A stretch of DNA of 25,517 nt from Anaerobacillus sp. (GCA_007120055.1 SKOL01000601.1:1-25517); one strand, 5' to 3'; positions 8,101 to 14,878 are shown, counted from the stretch's first letter. Notes: generated by a model from the sequence alone, not told the origin. Program-made: numbers and translations.

Positions 8101-8795
8101 AAGCTCTTTATGGTAGCCAAGATGGCGAGCAGCCAGGAGATGATCAATCAGGCGAGCAGTCAGGAGATGATCAATCAGGCGAAAAGCCGGGAGCACCAGT
8201 GGATCCTGTTATAGTTGACAAAGGAGTTACTATTCCTGTATCTGCTAATGATGTAGTTAAATTAAGAGATTCTAAAACTTCTATCGTGATGCCTGCAAAT
8301 TTACCTGCAGATACAACGATTTCTGTTGAATTAGTAGAAGAACCAGCTCATACAGAAACTCAAAAGCTTGTTAAAGCTGGTGAGGTTGTCAAGGTTGATC
8401 TTCAACTCCCTGAAGGGTTTGAAGGTGAATTAGAGTTTGTACTAGAGTTAGCATATGATGAAGGATTCGAAAATGTAGCTATTTTCTATCTAAATGAAAC
8501 CGATGGGGAATGGAGACATGTTGGTGGAGAAATGAACCAAGAAACAAAAACAATAACAACTACGGTTACGCATTTCTCAACTTATGGAGTTTTTGAATAT
8601 TCAGGAGATGATCAATCAGGCGAACAGCCAGGAGATGATCAATCAGGCGATAAAACAGAAACTGCTAAAGAAGATACGAATAAAAAATTACCAGATACAG
8701 CGACAAATAGTTTTAATTTGTTATTAGTAGGTTTTACATTAATTGTACTAGGTGGAATCGCTTTTATTTTGAAACGTAGAAGAATATTAGCTTAA
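5190..8795 (+). CDS. Wall-anchored GH16 endo-beta-1,3-glucanase (laminarinase) with four binding modules
   Basis: Residue numbers count from the ATG at 5190 (1,201 residues). A signal peptide runs to about AVSA-EE (residue 26). A GH16 domain follows at about 36-290, with nucleophile E161 and acid/base E166 in the EIDIME motif typical of laminarinases. Four carbohydrate-binding modules of CBM4/9 type lie at about 321-481, 501-648, 660-809 and 817-970. Modules three and four are near-duplicates (NG-FS-GLEGW and IDNV-LEVKG in both). Acidic GDDQSGEQ linkers flank an unrecognised beta-rich domain (about 1003-1125). The end is LPDTA (1167-1171), a hydrophobic helix and KRRR: a sortase signal with the LPDT[A/S] form used by Bacillus sortase D. 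An earlier in-frame ATG at 5154 (after AAGG) is possible, but it overlaps the operator pair. The gene appears monocistronic, with a terminator after it. Confidence 0.92.
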   Translation: MSKKRFKVLLVLLLIISNFSMAVSAEEVSEVNDEWTLVWEDNFEGDELDSKKWTIDEGNGFYQEDGTFISGWGNEELQSYQEDNVRVEDGKLILEGREETVTDDTGTYEYTSGKIHSQGKFSQKYGRFEAKMSLPEGQGYWPAFWMMPEDDVYGGWAASGEIDIMENAGSTPNKIGGAIHYGGQWPNNTYTAKDYYFPEGRDVTDMNVYAIEWEPGEIRWYVNDELYQTLNNWSTTSTGNPTKFAYPAPFDQEFYLILNLAIGGWYGGNPDDTTLFPGEMVVDYVRVYELTGREYREPVEPVFEPVELPADAKEAVDGNYVYDTNYENDFTVLRTNEDVANDWDYDYWNFLNLEEFNGTGSVSVDTLNGDNFAKIDISNGGNQTYSIQLIQNVTMGTGRWYKLSFDAKSTTDRGMNVKIGGGADRGWTAYSPNMDYSITNEVETYEMTFQMQHDTDVAARLEFNLGTNSNPVWIGNVKVEEVDPLDPYNEDAPKDPLSNGNHVYNGTFDQGDMDRMTFWNFLTEGADATASVDQDARELEVSITDGGTSDESIKLVQKGMNLLPNDEYKLTFDGRAAEGRDIEVALLSKDGYVNYSENQVISLSTSMEEKEVTFVMPNVEDAEGQLVFFLGGNDSDVVIDNVKMVRTTNNNAGVTFEQAFPLENGNFSNGLEGWDKHIQGDHEPGTSNATIDVVDGELKASIESEGWEPWHVLLMQNGMGLSANQTYVLEFDARSTVDKKVEVVLENASYNRYFSDVVELTNSMETFTYEFEMSADDTADLKYLLGKVAGSEDIGSHEVFIDNVKLEVKGEREKYFPLTNGDFSVGLEGWNSHVQGVWDGDSNASFAEEDGKANITVEHTGANPWDISLSQEELTLEEGLTYVVKFDASASTERKLELVIDNGEAGGYHRYFEDIIQLTADVETFSYEFEMPTTDVIGLKFLIGAVDGVVIENSHDIVIDNVRLEVKGAREALYGSQDGEQPGDDQSGEQSGDDQSGEKPGAPVDPVIVDKGVTIPVSANDVVKLRDSKTSIVMPANLPADTTISVELVEEPAHTETQKLVKAGEVVKVDLQLPEGFEGELEFVLELAYDEGFENVAIFYLNETDGEWRHVGGEMNQETKTITTTVTHFSTYGVFEYSGDDQSGEQPGDDQSGDKTETAKEDTNKKLPDTATNSFNLLLVGFTLIVLGGIAFILKRRRILA
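8124..8177 (+). repeat. 27-base coding tandem repeat, first block
   Basis: Two 27-base units encode GEQPGDDQS and GEQSGDDQS, an acidic flexible linker between the fourth binding module and the beta-rich domain of the GH16 protein. A partial third unit (GEKPG) follows. Confidence 0.8.
8601..8645 (+). repeat. 27-base coding tandem repeat, second block
   Basis: SGDDQS followed by a full GEQPGDDQS unit repeats the linker of 8124-8177 on the other side of the beta-rich domain. Nearly identical DNA on both sides of one domain could let that domain be lost or multiplied by recombination. Confidence 0.75.
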
Positions 8796-8812
8796 GTACT
8801 ATTCAATGTTAA

Positions 8813-8856
8813 AAGTAAAAATGTCTGGTCTCGATATGAGTCAGGCATTTTTACTT
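8813..8856 (+). terminator. Intrinsic terminator of the GH16 gene
   Basis: AAGTAAAAATGTCTG (8813-8827) pairs with CAGGCATTTTTACTT (8842-8856), a 15-base stem with one wobble pair and a 14-base loop. The T-run is inside the 3' arm. It begins 17 bases after the stop codon. Confidence 0.8.
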
Positions 8857-8867
8857 GTGGATGGAAA

Positions 8868-8894
8868 AGTTAGTTAGTTAGTTAGTTAGTTAGT
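8868..8894. repeat. Tetranucleotide microsatellite (AGTT)6
   Basis: Six perfect AGTT units followed by a degenerate AGT lie between the GH16 terminator and the first aldo/keto reductase gene. It is outside coding sequence and far (over 150 bases) from the next start codon, so a phase-variation role is unlikely. Confidence 0.8.
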
Positions 8895-9052
8895 GGTTAG
8901 GCACATCGCTCTACTTTTTATGTTAGATGGTAGCGGAGTGTCGACATGATGGTTTTGTATAAAAAACAACAAACTAATTATATTAGATATAGCGTAATAA
9001 TTGTTGTCAAAAGTAAATTAACATGAACTCTATTTAAAGAGGAGGAAGAAGA

Positions 9053-9988
9053 TTGAAACAACGACCATTTGGCAGTACTGGTAAGTTGGTATCTGAAATT
9101 GGATTAGGGTCATGGCAGCTAGGTAATGAAGAAGACTGGGGTTCAATGACTGAGAATGAAGGAATTAATATTGTTGATAAAGCTTTACAATTAGGATGCA
9201 ATTTCTTCGATACAGCCCCAAATTATGCTTTAGGAAAGAGTGAAGAAATCCTCGGTAAGGCGTTGAGAGGGAAGAGAGACAAAGTGATCATAAGTAGCAA
9301 ATTTGGTCATCATGATAATGGTGAGATCAACTTTGACCCAAATGAGATACAAAAATCCGTGGATAAAAGTCTAAAACGACTGCAAACAGATTATCTTGAT
9401 TCGCTTCTTTTGCATAATCCACCATTCAAATACTTGAATGGCAATAGTCAACATTTTGAAAAACTAGAAAAATTGAAAGAAGAAGGAAAAATTGGTGCTT
9501 ATGGTGCTTCTGTAGACTCATATGAAGAAATGTTTGAGTTAATCGAGAAAACGAATAGTCAAGTAATCGAAGTGATGTTTAATATCTTTCATCAAGATCC
9601 AGCTAAAGCTTTCAAAGCTGCTCAAAAGAAAAATATAGCTCTTATTATTAAAGTTCCATTAGATTCTGGTTGGTTATCAGGTAAATATAATGCCGAGAGC
9701 AGGTTTACAGATATTAGAAATCGCTGGAGTTCAGACATTATTAATAGAAGGACAGAGATGTTAGAAAAGGTTAAAAATATTGTTGACCCTAAACAAAGTC
9801 TTGCCAAAAGCGCTCTACAATTTATTCTAGCACACCCAGAAGTTTCAACCGTAATTCCTGGTGCTAAAAGCATTCATCAATTAGAAGAAAATGTATCAGC
9901 GGCTCAAGGGACCATGGATTTAAAAACAATAGAACAACTAGGTTCAATCTGGGAAAATCAATTGAAAGATAACAACCTTCCATGGTGA
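9053..9988 (+). CDS. Aldo/keto reductase
   Basis: The 311-residue protein is a single NADPH-dependent (beta/alpha)8 oxidoreductase domain of the aldo/keto reductase superfamily. The catalytic tetrad appears as D53 and Y58 (FFDTAPNYALGKSEE), K83 (ISSKFG) and H121 (LLLHNPP). A C-terminal ST-VIPGAKS segment fits the cofactor-binding loop. Translation starts at TTG, 7 bases after a strong GAGGAGGA site; no better start exists nearby. It is separated from the GH16 gene by a terminator and from the next reductase by 212 bases, so it is probably transcribed alone. Substrate is unknown. Possible roles are reduction of sugar aldehydes or by-products of glucan breakdown. Confidence 0.85.
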   Translation: MKQRPFGSTGKLVSEIGLGSWQLGNEEDWGSMTENEGINIVDKALQLGCNFFDTAPNYALGKSEEILGKALRGKRDKVIISSKFGHHDNGEINFDPNEIQKSVDKSLKRLQTDYLDSLLLHNPPFKYLNGNSQHFEKLEKLKEEGKIGAYGASVDSYEEMFELIEKTNSQVIEVMFNIFHQDPAKAFKAAQKKNIALIIKVPLDSGWLSGKYNAESRFTDIRNRWSSDIINRRTEMLEKVKNIVDPKQSLAKSALQFILAHPEVSTVIPGAKSIHQLEENVSAAQGTMDLKTIEQLGSIWENQLKDNNLPW

Positions 9989-10014
9989 TTATTAACAGCA
10001 GATAGAACTAATTA

Positions 10015-10062
10015 ACCAAAGCTAATCATCAAAGTATGTCTATTTTTCACAAGCGCTTTGGT
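10015..10062. repeat. Inverted repeat between the two reductase genes
   Basis: ACCAAAGC (10015-10022) is complementary to GCTTTGGT (10055-10062). The right arm includes AAGCGCTT, which resembles the core of a cre box, but the flanks match poorly (about 9 of 14). No T-run follows. It may be a weak terminator or an operator. Confidence 0.3.
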
Positions 10063-10200
10063 AAAAATAAGGTTGGCTTACGTATAGTGAGTTTTTCTAA
10101 GAGCTTGTAGGACTAAAAAAGCTGTTTTTCTGCTCCCTCATAGAGAAGAAGATAGGCCTTATCAGGAAAGTCAGAATTTTAAATTTGAGGAGGAATAAAA

Positions 10201-11193
10201 ATGGTATATAAACCGAATGAGCAAAGATATGAATTAATGGTTTACAATCGATGTGGTAAGTCAGGCATTAAACTGCCGGCTCTTTCACTAGGGTTATGGC
10301 ACAACTTTGGTGGAGAAGATGTTTTTGAAAATGGGCGTGCCCTTATTAGAAGAGCGTTTGATTTAGGAATTACTCACTTTGATCTTGCTAATAATTATGG
10401 CCCACCACCTGGATCGGCAGAGGAGAATTTCGGGAAAATTCTGCGGGATGATTTTGCAGGGCTTAGAGATGAAATGATCATTTCTACAAAAGCTGGTTAC
10501 GGAATGTGGCCAGGGCCTTATGGTGATTGGGGATCAAGGAAGTACTTAGTTTCCAGTCTTGATCAAAGTTTAAACAGAATGGGTTTGGATTACGTTGATA
10601 TTTTTTACCACCATAGACCAGATCCAGAAACACCACTTGAAGAAACAATGATGGCCCTTGACCATATCGTTAAACAAGGTAAAGCTCTATATGTTGGGAT
10701 TTCTAATTACGAGGTAGAGGATACGAAACAGGCAATTGATATATTAAGAAAATTAGGCACACCGTTACTTATTCACCAACCTGCTTATTCGATGTTTAAC
10801 CGCTGGGTTGAGGATGGATTAACATCACTTCTGCAAGAAGAAGGAGTAGGGTCTATCGCTTTTGTTCCGTTGGCACAAGGATTGTTAACCAACCGATACT
10901 TAAACGGTGTTCCTACAGATTCTCGTGCATCTAAAGCAAATAGCTTTTTAAATAGTGGCGATGTAACAGAAGAAGTCATTCAAAAAGTACAAAAATTAAA
11001 CGAACTAGCACAAGAACGAAGTCAATCCTTAGCACAAATGGCAATTGCGTGGGTGCTTCGTGAACAAAAGATCACTTCATGTTTAATTGGTGCTAGTAAA
11101 GTTAGCCAATTAGAAGAAAATGTAGCAGCCCTCAACAACCTTGAATTTAGTTCAGAAGAGCTACAGTTAATTGATCATATTTTAAAAAGCTAA
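10201..11193 (+). CDS. yghZ: Aldo/keto reductase, YghZ (L-glyceraldehyde 3-phosphate reductase) type
   Basis: The 330-residue product resembles the YghZ/Kv-beta branch of the aldo/keto reductases from its first residues: MVYKPNEQRYELMVYNRCG, then LPALSLGLWHNFG. The catalytic tetrad is D61, Y66 (FDLANNYGPP), K97 (ISTKAGYGMWPGPYG) and H138 (FYHHRPDP). The GMWPGPYGDWGSRKYL segment is characteristic of this branch. E. coli YghZ reduces L-glyceraldehyde 3-phosphate and can act on methylglyoxal. Here the physiological substrate is not shown. A GAGGAGG site lies 7 bases before the ATG. It is followed by two terminator-like hairpins and so is probably monocistronic. Confidence 0.87.
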   Translation: MVYKPNEQRYELMVYNRCGKSGIKLPALSLGLWHNFGGEDVFENGRALIRRAFDLGITHFDLANNYGPPPGSAEENFGKILRDDFAGLRDEMIISTKAGYGMWPGPYGDWGSRKYLVSSLDQSLNRMGLDYVDIFYHHRPDPETPLEETMMALDHIVKQGKALYVGISNYEVEDTKQAIDILRKLGTPLLIHQPAYSMFNRWVEDGLTSLLQEEGVGSIAFVPLAQGLLTNRYLNGVPTDSRASKANSFLNSGDVTEEVIQKVQKLNELAQERSQSLAQMAIAWVLREQKITSCLIGASKVSQLEENVAALNNLEFSSEELQLIDHILKS

Positions 11194-11255
11194 TAAAAGA
11201 ACGGAAAAAGAAGTCTTAAAGACGTACGTTTTGTACCTAAGTTATCTTTTAGCGT

Positions 11256-11283
11256 AAAAAAGTCAGAGGGCGGGGCTTTTTTT
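11256..11283 (+). terminator. Terminator-like hairpin after the YghZ-type gene
   Basis: AAAAAAGTC (11256-11264) pairs with GGCTTTTTT (11274-11282), with one wobble, in an A-rich/T-rich hairpin with a GC-rich loop. It is the first of two in a row. Confidence 0.55.
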
Positions 11284-11304
11284 ATCTCCAACAACTAACT
11301 ACAT

Positions 11305-11348
11305 AACGACACGGTTTTCGCGGTAGGCGAGGAGTCGTGTCGTTTTTT
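11305..11348 (+). terminator. Strong intrinsic terminator
   Basis: AACGACACG (11305-11313) pairs perfectly with CGTGTCGTT (11336-11344), followed by TTTT. With its A-rich 5' side it should isolate the reductase from the kinase gene downstream. Confidence 0.8.
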
Positions 11349-11385
11349 ACATGTATCAATAAGAAAGAGGAATAAAAAAATAACA

Positions 11386-11500
11386 AAAAACACCACAATA
11401 AGTAAAAAATACTATAAGAAGTGGGGCGATGTACCTGTCCCCTAGTCCCATAGGAACACTGTGTTCCTAAAATGGAACACGTTTCTTTTAAGGTGTTTTT
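11386..11500. repeat. REP/MITE-like element with nested palindromes
   Basis: This lies inside the 449-base gene-free gap 11194-11642, which otherwise holds two terminators and the leader of the ROK kinase gene. The ends AAAAACACC (11386-11394) and GGTGTTTTT (11492-11500) are exact inverted repeats. Between them are a GGGG...GTACCTGTCCCC palindrome (11423-11442), a perfect AGGAACAC-T-GTGTTCCT palindrome (11452-11468) and a third GGAACAC copy (11474-11480). Such nested, non-coding, GC-punctuated structures resemble REP-type or miniature inverted-repeat elements. No target duplication was clear. Confidence 0.4.
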
Positions 11501-11642
11501 ATTCCTGTTAATTGAATGAGTGTTTACCTCCTTTACTAGATTTGAAATAATGAAGGGGACTTTTAATAGTAATCAATGTTTTCCATAAAGACATCAATAT
11601 AACAGAGTTTTAGTTTTATGAATGCAAGGAGGTGCTTTATAA

Positions 11643-12536
11643 ATGAAAGTCAATAAATATTTGTCTTTTGATATTGGCGGTACAAGTGTAAAATGGGGTA
11701 TTTTAGATGAACACGGAGTTTTTCATCATAAAGATCAATTCTCTTCTCACGATGGGAATAGCGAAACGGTTTTAGAAGGCCTTCGTGAAAGAATTGTTGA
11801 ATATAAGCATGACGTGCAAGGGGTGGCCATCAGCTTGCCAGGCTTTATCAACTCCCCAAAGGGTTACATTGAAAACGAAGGTACGATTAAAGGCTTCCAA
11901 GGCTTATACCTTCAGCAAATTTTAGAAGACGAATTTTCCATTAAAGTTTCCATTGAAAATGATGCCAACTGTGCAGCTCTTGCTGAGAAGTGGTTAGGAA
12001 ATGGAAAAGGTTCGTCCGACTTTCTATGTATAACCATTGGAACAGGAGTCGGGGGAGGATTGATTTTAAACGACCAATTGTATCGCGGGCATGCGTTTCG
12101 TGCAGGGGAGTTTGGTTATATGATCACTCAAGGTATTCAAACGAATATCCCTAAAAACAACAGCCTAAATAGAGTTGCTTCTATGAAGTTTCTCCGTGCA
12201 AAATATGCTGAATATCATTCCATGTCACTAGAGGACGTGACAGGAGAAGACATTTTCGGTGCATATGACGAACAAGATCCTGTAGCAACACAAATGGTGG
12301 AAAGTTTTTATCAAAGCCTTGCATTAGGGATATACAATTTGTGTTCCATATTAAACCCAGAAAAAATTCTTCTAGGAGGGGCGATCACTTCGCGCGAAAG
12401 CTTTCTCGATGAATTAAATAGACAACTAAACTATATTAACCAATCTTGGGATATTCACCTAGAAAGATGTCACTTTCGAAATGATGCAGGCTTAGTTGGT
12501 GCAGTTGCCTATTTTAGAGATAAGTATGAAAACTAG
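11643..12536 (+). CDS. ROK-family sugar kinase, probable beta-glucoside kinase
   Basis: The 297-residue protein has the ROK/ASKHA plan. Phosphate-1 is FDIGGTSVKWG (9-19), the sugar-binding loop and catalytic D107 lie in ENDANCAALAE, and the phosphate-2 loop is ITIGTGVGGGL (130-140). The C-X-C-G-X2-G-C zinc cluster of classical ROK glucokinases is absent: GEFGY (155-159) is followed directly by ITQGIQTNIPKNN. This zinc-less form occurs in BglK-type kinases that phosphorylate cellobiose, gentiobiose and similar beta-glucosides at O6. The context, next to a 6-phospho-beta-glucosidase, supports this role. An AGGAGGTG site precedes the ATG. The gene converges on the RpiR gene with only four bases between the stop codons. 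Glucokinase remains an alternative. Confidence 0.8.
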   Translation: MKVNKYLSFDIGGTSVKWGILDEHGVFHHKDQFSSHDGNSETVLEGLRERIVEYKHDVQGVAISLPGFINSPKGYIENEGTIKGFQGLYLQQILEDEFSIKVSIENDANCAALAEKWLGNGKGSSDFLCITIGTGVGGGLILNDQLYRGHAFRAGEFGYMITQGIQTNIPKNNSLNRVASMKFLRAKYAEYHSMSLEDVTGEDIFGAYDEQDPVATQMVESFYQSLALGIYNLCSILNPEKILLGGAITSRESFLDELNRQLNYINQSWDIHLERCHFRNDAGLVGAVAYFRDKYEN

Positions 12537-12540
12537 ATTT

Positions 12541-13293
12541 CTATTTCGAAGGTAAATCTTTCTTTGGATGTTGTAGCTTTTTATATGTTGCTTTAGCCAA
12601 TGTTTCTATTAAATAAATGACAGGGAGCTGGGTAGTAATGTCTGCATCTTTAATGAGCTCTCGGCTAACGTAGTAAGCAAGATAATGATCAGATAACTGT
12701 ACAGCTGTACATGCTTTTGAGTTAGTAATAGTAACGATGTTTGCACCTTCTTCACGGAACTTATGAATTTTCGAAATGATACTAGGGGTTTCTCCAGAAA
12801 CTGATAAAACAATTACGGTACTATTTTTCACGAAATTACCGGTAATAGGAAAGTAAGGATCGGTAATTGCTAATGAGAATTTCTTTAAACTGGAAAAGTA
12901 ACGGGAAGCATATTCTGCTAAAACCCCTGAACTTCCAGTTCCTAGAAAAACTAAATGGTCGGAGCAAGCGATCGAATCTGCGATTTCTGTAATCTTTTCT
13001 TGGTAATCAGTTTTTAACGTTCGCTCTAGAAATTCTGTCATTGTTTCATACGGATCATTAACCGATTTAGATTCTGACTGATTAAGGTAGAGTTTTAATA
13101 CTGTTTTAAATTCAGAAAAACCATCACAATCTAACTTTTTACAAAAGCGCAAAATAGAAGTAGGAGATACATGAGTGATTTCTGCTAATTCACGAATGCG
13201 CATGTAAATGACTTTTTCGCCGTTTGTTGTGATGTAATGATATAAATGAGAATCAAGTTCAGAAAAACGAGCTAGTTGTTCAGGAGTAAACAT
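12541..13293 (-). CDS. RpiR/MurR-family transcriptional regulator with SIS domain
   Basis: The 250-residue product has an N-terminal helix-turn-helix of RpiR type (about 30-75; THVSPTSILRFCKKL is the recognition region) and a C-terminal sugar-isomerase-like SIS domain (about 105-235). The latter carries the phosphosugar loop FLGTGSSGVLAEY and the VLSVSGETP segment. Members bind sugar phosphates and switch operons for their breakdown. A beta-glucoside 6-phosphate would be a fitting effector here. It is divergent from licH, sharing a 195-base region that holds the operator pair, and an AAAGGA-like site lies upstream of its ATG on the minus strand. It probably controls itself, licH and, by site similarity, the GH16 gene. 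Activator or repressor mode cannot be told. Confidence 0.88.
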   Translation of the reverse strand: MFTPEQLARFSELDSHLYHYITTNGEKVIYMRIRELAEITHVSPTSILRFCKKLDCDGFSEFKTVLKLYLNQSESKSVNDPYETMTEFLERTLKTDYQEKITEIADSIACSDHLVFLGTGSSGVLAEYASRYFSSLKKFSLAITDPYFPITGNFVKNSTVIVLSVSGETPSIISKIHKFREEGANIVTITNSKACTAVQLSDHYLAYYVSRELIKDADITTQLPVIYLIETLAKATYKKLQHPKKDLPSK

Positions 13294-13333
13294 TTACTTC
13301 AACGTCCTTTACTGCAATTATTTCATTATTGAG

Positions 13334-13417
13334 TGAATTTCATAATCACCTAAAATGAGCCACATCACGCAACTATATATTGATCTTAGTGGCGGAAATA
13401 ATGGATTATGAAATTCA
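13334..13417. promoter_or_regulatory. Inverted operator pair between the rpiR-type gene and licH
   Basis: TGAATTTCATAATC (13334-13347) and GATTATGAAATTCA (13404-13417) are exact 14-base reverse complements, each holding a TGAA-W-TTCA palindrome. Centres are about 71 bases apart in the divergent promoter region. The right copy directly abuts a TATATTATAT stretch that could be a licH -10 region. An identical 13-base pair precedes the GH16 gene. Confidence 0.65.
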
Positions 13418-13488
13418 TTATATTATATCAGTAATTTATTTTTGATGCATGTATATGGGATGTATAAGTTATAGAGGAGTGGTTGGAA

Positions 13489-14820
13489 ATGACAGTACAA
13501 AATGGATTAAAAGTTGTAACGATAGGTGGCGGTTCTAGTTATACACCAGAACTGATTGAAGGATTCATAAAAAGATATGATACTCTGCCAATTAGAGAGC
13601 TATGGTTAGTCGATATTCCTGAAGGGGAAGAGAAACTTAATATCGTAGGAGGATTAGCTAAGCGAATGGTTAAGGAAGCGGGTCTTCCAATCGACATTCA
13701 CTTAACATTAAATCGTGAAGAAGCTCTAAAGGATGCTGATTTTGTTACTACACAATTCCGTGTTGGTATGCTTGATGCGAGAGCAAAAGATGAAAGAATT
13801 CCGTTAAAATACGATGTGATTGGTCAAGAAACAAACGGGCCAGGTGGACTTTTTAAAGGATTTAGAACGATCCCTGTTATTATCGATATTATTAAAGATA
13901 TGGAAAGACTTTGCCCTGATGCTTGGCTTATTAACTTTACAAACCCGGCTGGTATGGTTACAGAAGCAATTTACCGATATACGAATTGGAAAAAAGTTGT
14001 AGGTTTATGTAATGTTCCAATTGGAATAAAAATGAAAGTGGCTAAAATGTTAGAGGTGGACGCAGATAGAATCCATATTGATTTCGCAGGATTAAATCAC
14101 ATGGTATTTGGCTTAAACGTGTACTTAGATGGAGAGCCGATCATGGAGAAAGTCATTGAAGAAATGACTACAGGTAAAGGAATGACCATGGAAAATATTG
14201 CGAATATTGAATGGGACGCTGAATTCTTAAAAGGTTTAAACCTCCTTCCATGCCCTTATCACCGTTATTATTATAAAACGGATGAAATGTTAGCAGAAGA
14301 AAAGAAGGATGCTGCTGAAAAGGGCACAAGAGCAGAAGTAGTTCAAAAGCTAGAAGACCAATTGTTTGAATTGTATAAGGACGAAACTTTAAGGGAAAAA
14401 CCTGAGCAATTAGAGAAACGCGGTGGAGCATATTATAGTGATGCGGCGTGTAATTTAATTAACTCTATTTACAATGATACAGGAGATATACAACCAGTAA
14501 ATACAATCAATCAAGGCGCAATTGCAAGCATTCCAGCTGATTCTGCTGTAGAAGTAAATTGTATTATTACAAAGAATGGCCCGAAACCAATAGCTGTTGG
14601 CGATCTCCCTGTTACGGTTCGTGGGTTAGTTCAGCAAATAAAATCGTTTGAGCGTGTTGCGGCTGAAGCTGCGGTAACAGGTGATTATAACCAAGCATTG
14701 GTAGCCATGACAATTAATCCACTTGTTCCGTCAGATAAAATTGCCAAAGAAATTCTTGATGAAATGCTTGAAGCACATAAAGATTATTTACCACAATTTA
14801 AGGTATCAACTACTGTTTAA
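13489..14820 (+). CDS. licH: GH4-family 6-phospho-beta-glucosidase, LicH type
   Basis: The 443-residue protein is closely similar along its length to Bacillus LicH as I recall it. The NAD-binding GGGSSYTPELIEGF (13-26) is followed by GQETNGPGGLFKG (112-124), NFTNPAGMVTEA (149-160), GLCNVPIG (172-179) and GLNHMVFGLN (201-210). C174 and H204 are the expected Mn2+ ligands. GH4 enzymes cleave 6-phospho-glycosides by an NAD+-dependent redox-elimination mechanism. The NVPIG context is that of the beta-specific group. In B. subtilis LicH works after a PTS. Here no PTS gene is present, and a ROK kinase may supply the phosphorylated substrate. The ATG at 13489 lies 9 bases after GAGGAG; an in-frame TTG at 13483 is too close to that site. 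A terminator follows. Confidence 0.92.
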   Translation: MTVQNGLKVVTIGGGSSYTPELIEGFIKRYDTLPIRELWLVDIPEGEEKLNIVGGLAKRMVKEAGLPIDIHLTLNREEALKDADFVTTQFRVGMLDARAKDERIPLKYDVIGQETNGPGGLFKGFRTIPVIIDIIKDMERLCPDAWLINFTNPAGMVTEAIYRYTNWKKVVGLCNVPIGIKMKVAKMLEVDADRIHIDFAGLNHMVFGLNVYLDGEPIMEKVIEEMTTGKGMTMENIANIEWDAEFLKGLNLLPCPYHRYYYKTDEMLAEEKKDAAEKGTRAEVVQKLEDQLFELYKDETLREKPEQLEKRGGAYYSDAACNLINSIYNDTGDIQPVNTINQGAIASIPADSAVEVNCIITKNGPKPIAVGDLPVTVRGLVQQIKSFERVAAEAAVTGDYNQALVAMTINPLVPSDKIAKEILDEMLEAHKDYLPQFKVSTTV

Positions 14821-14830
14821 ATTATTGTAG

Positions 14831-14878
14831 AGGGGTGTGTCAGATGGTTGTTTTCTAACCTGTGGTACATCCCTTTTT
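14831..14878 (+). terminator. Intrinsic terminator of licH
   Basis: AGGGGTGT (14831-14838) pairs with ACATCCCT (14867-14874), with one wobble, followed by TTTT. An inner GGTT/AACC stem extends the hairpin. It starts 10 bases after the licH stop codon. Confidence 0.7.

Noticed and set aside
10049..10062. Possible fourth cre box before the YghZ-type gene
   Set aside because: Only about 9 of 14 positions match, and the bases are better explained as the right arm of an inverted repeat (10015-10062).
12535..12559. Bidirectional terminator between the convergent kinase and RpiR genes
   Set aside because: Only a 6-base AT-rich stem (AGATTT/AAATCT), inside the end of the RpiR gene; not convincing.
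13483..13488. Upstream TTG start for licH
   Set aside because: Only 3 bases from GAGGAG; the ATG at 13489 has proper spacing.
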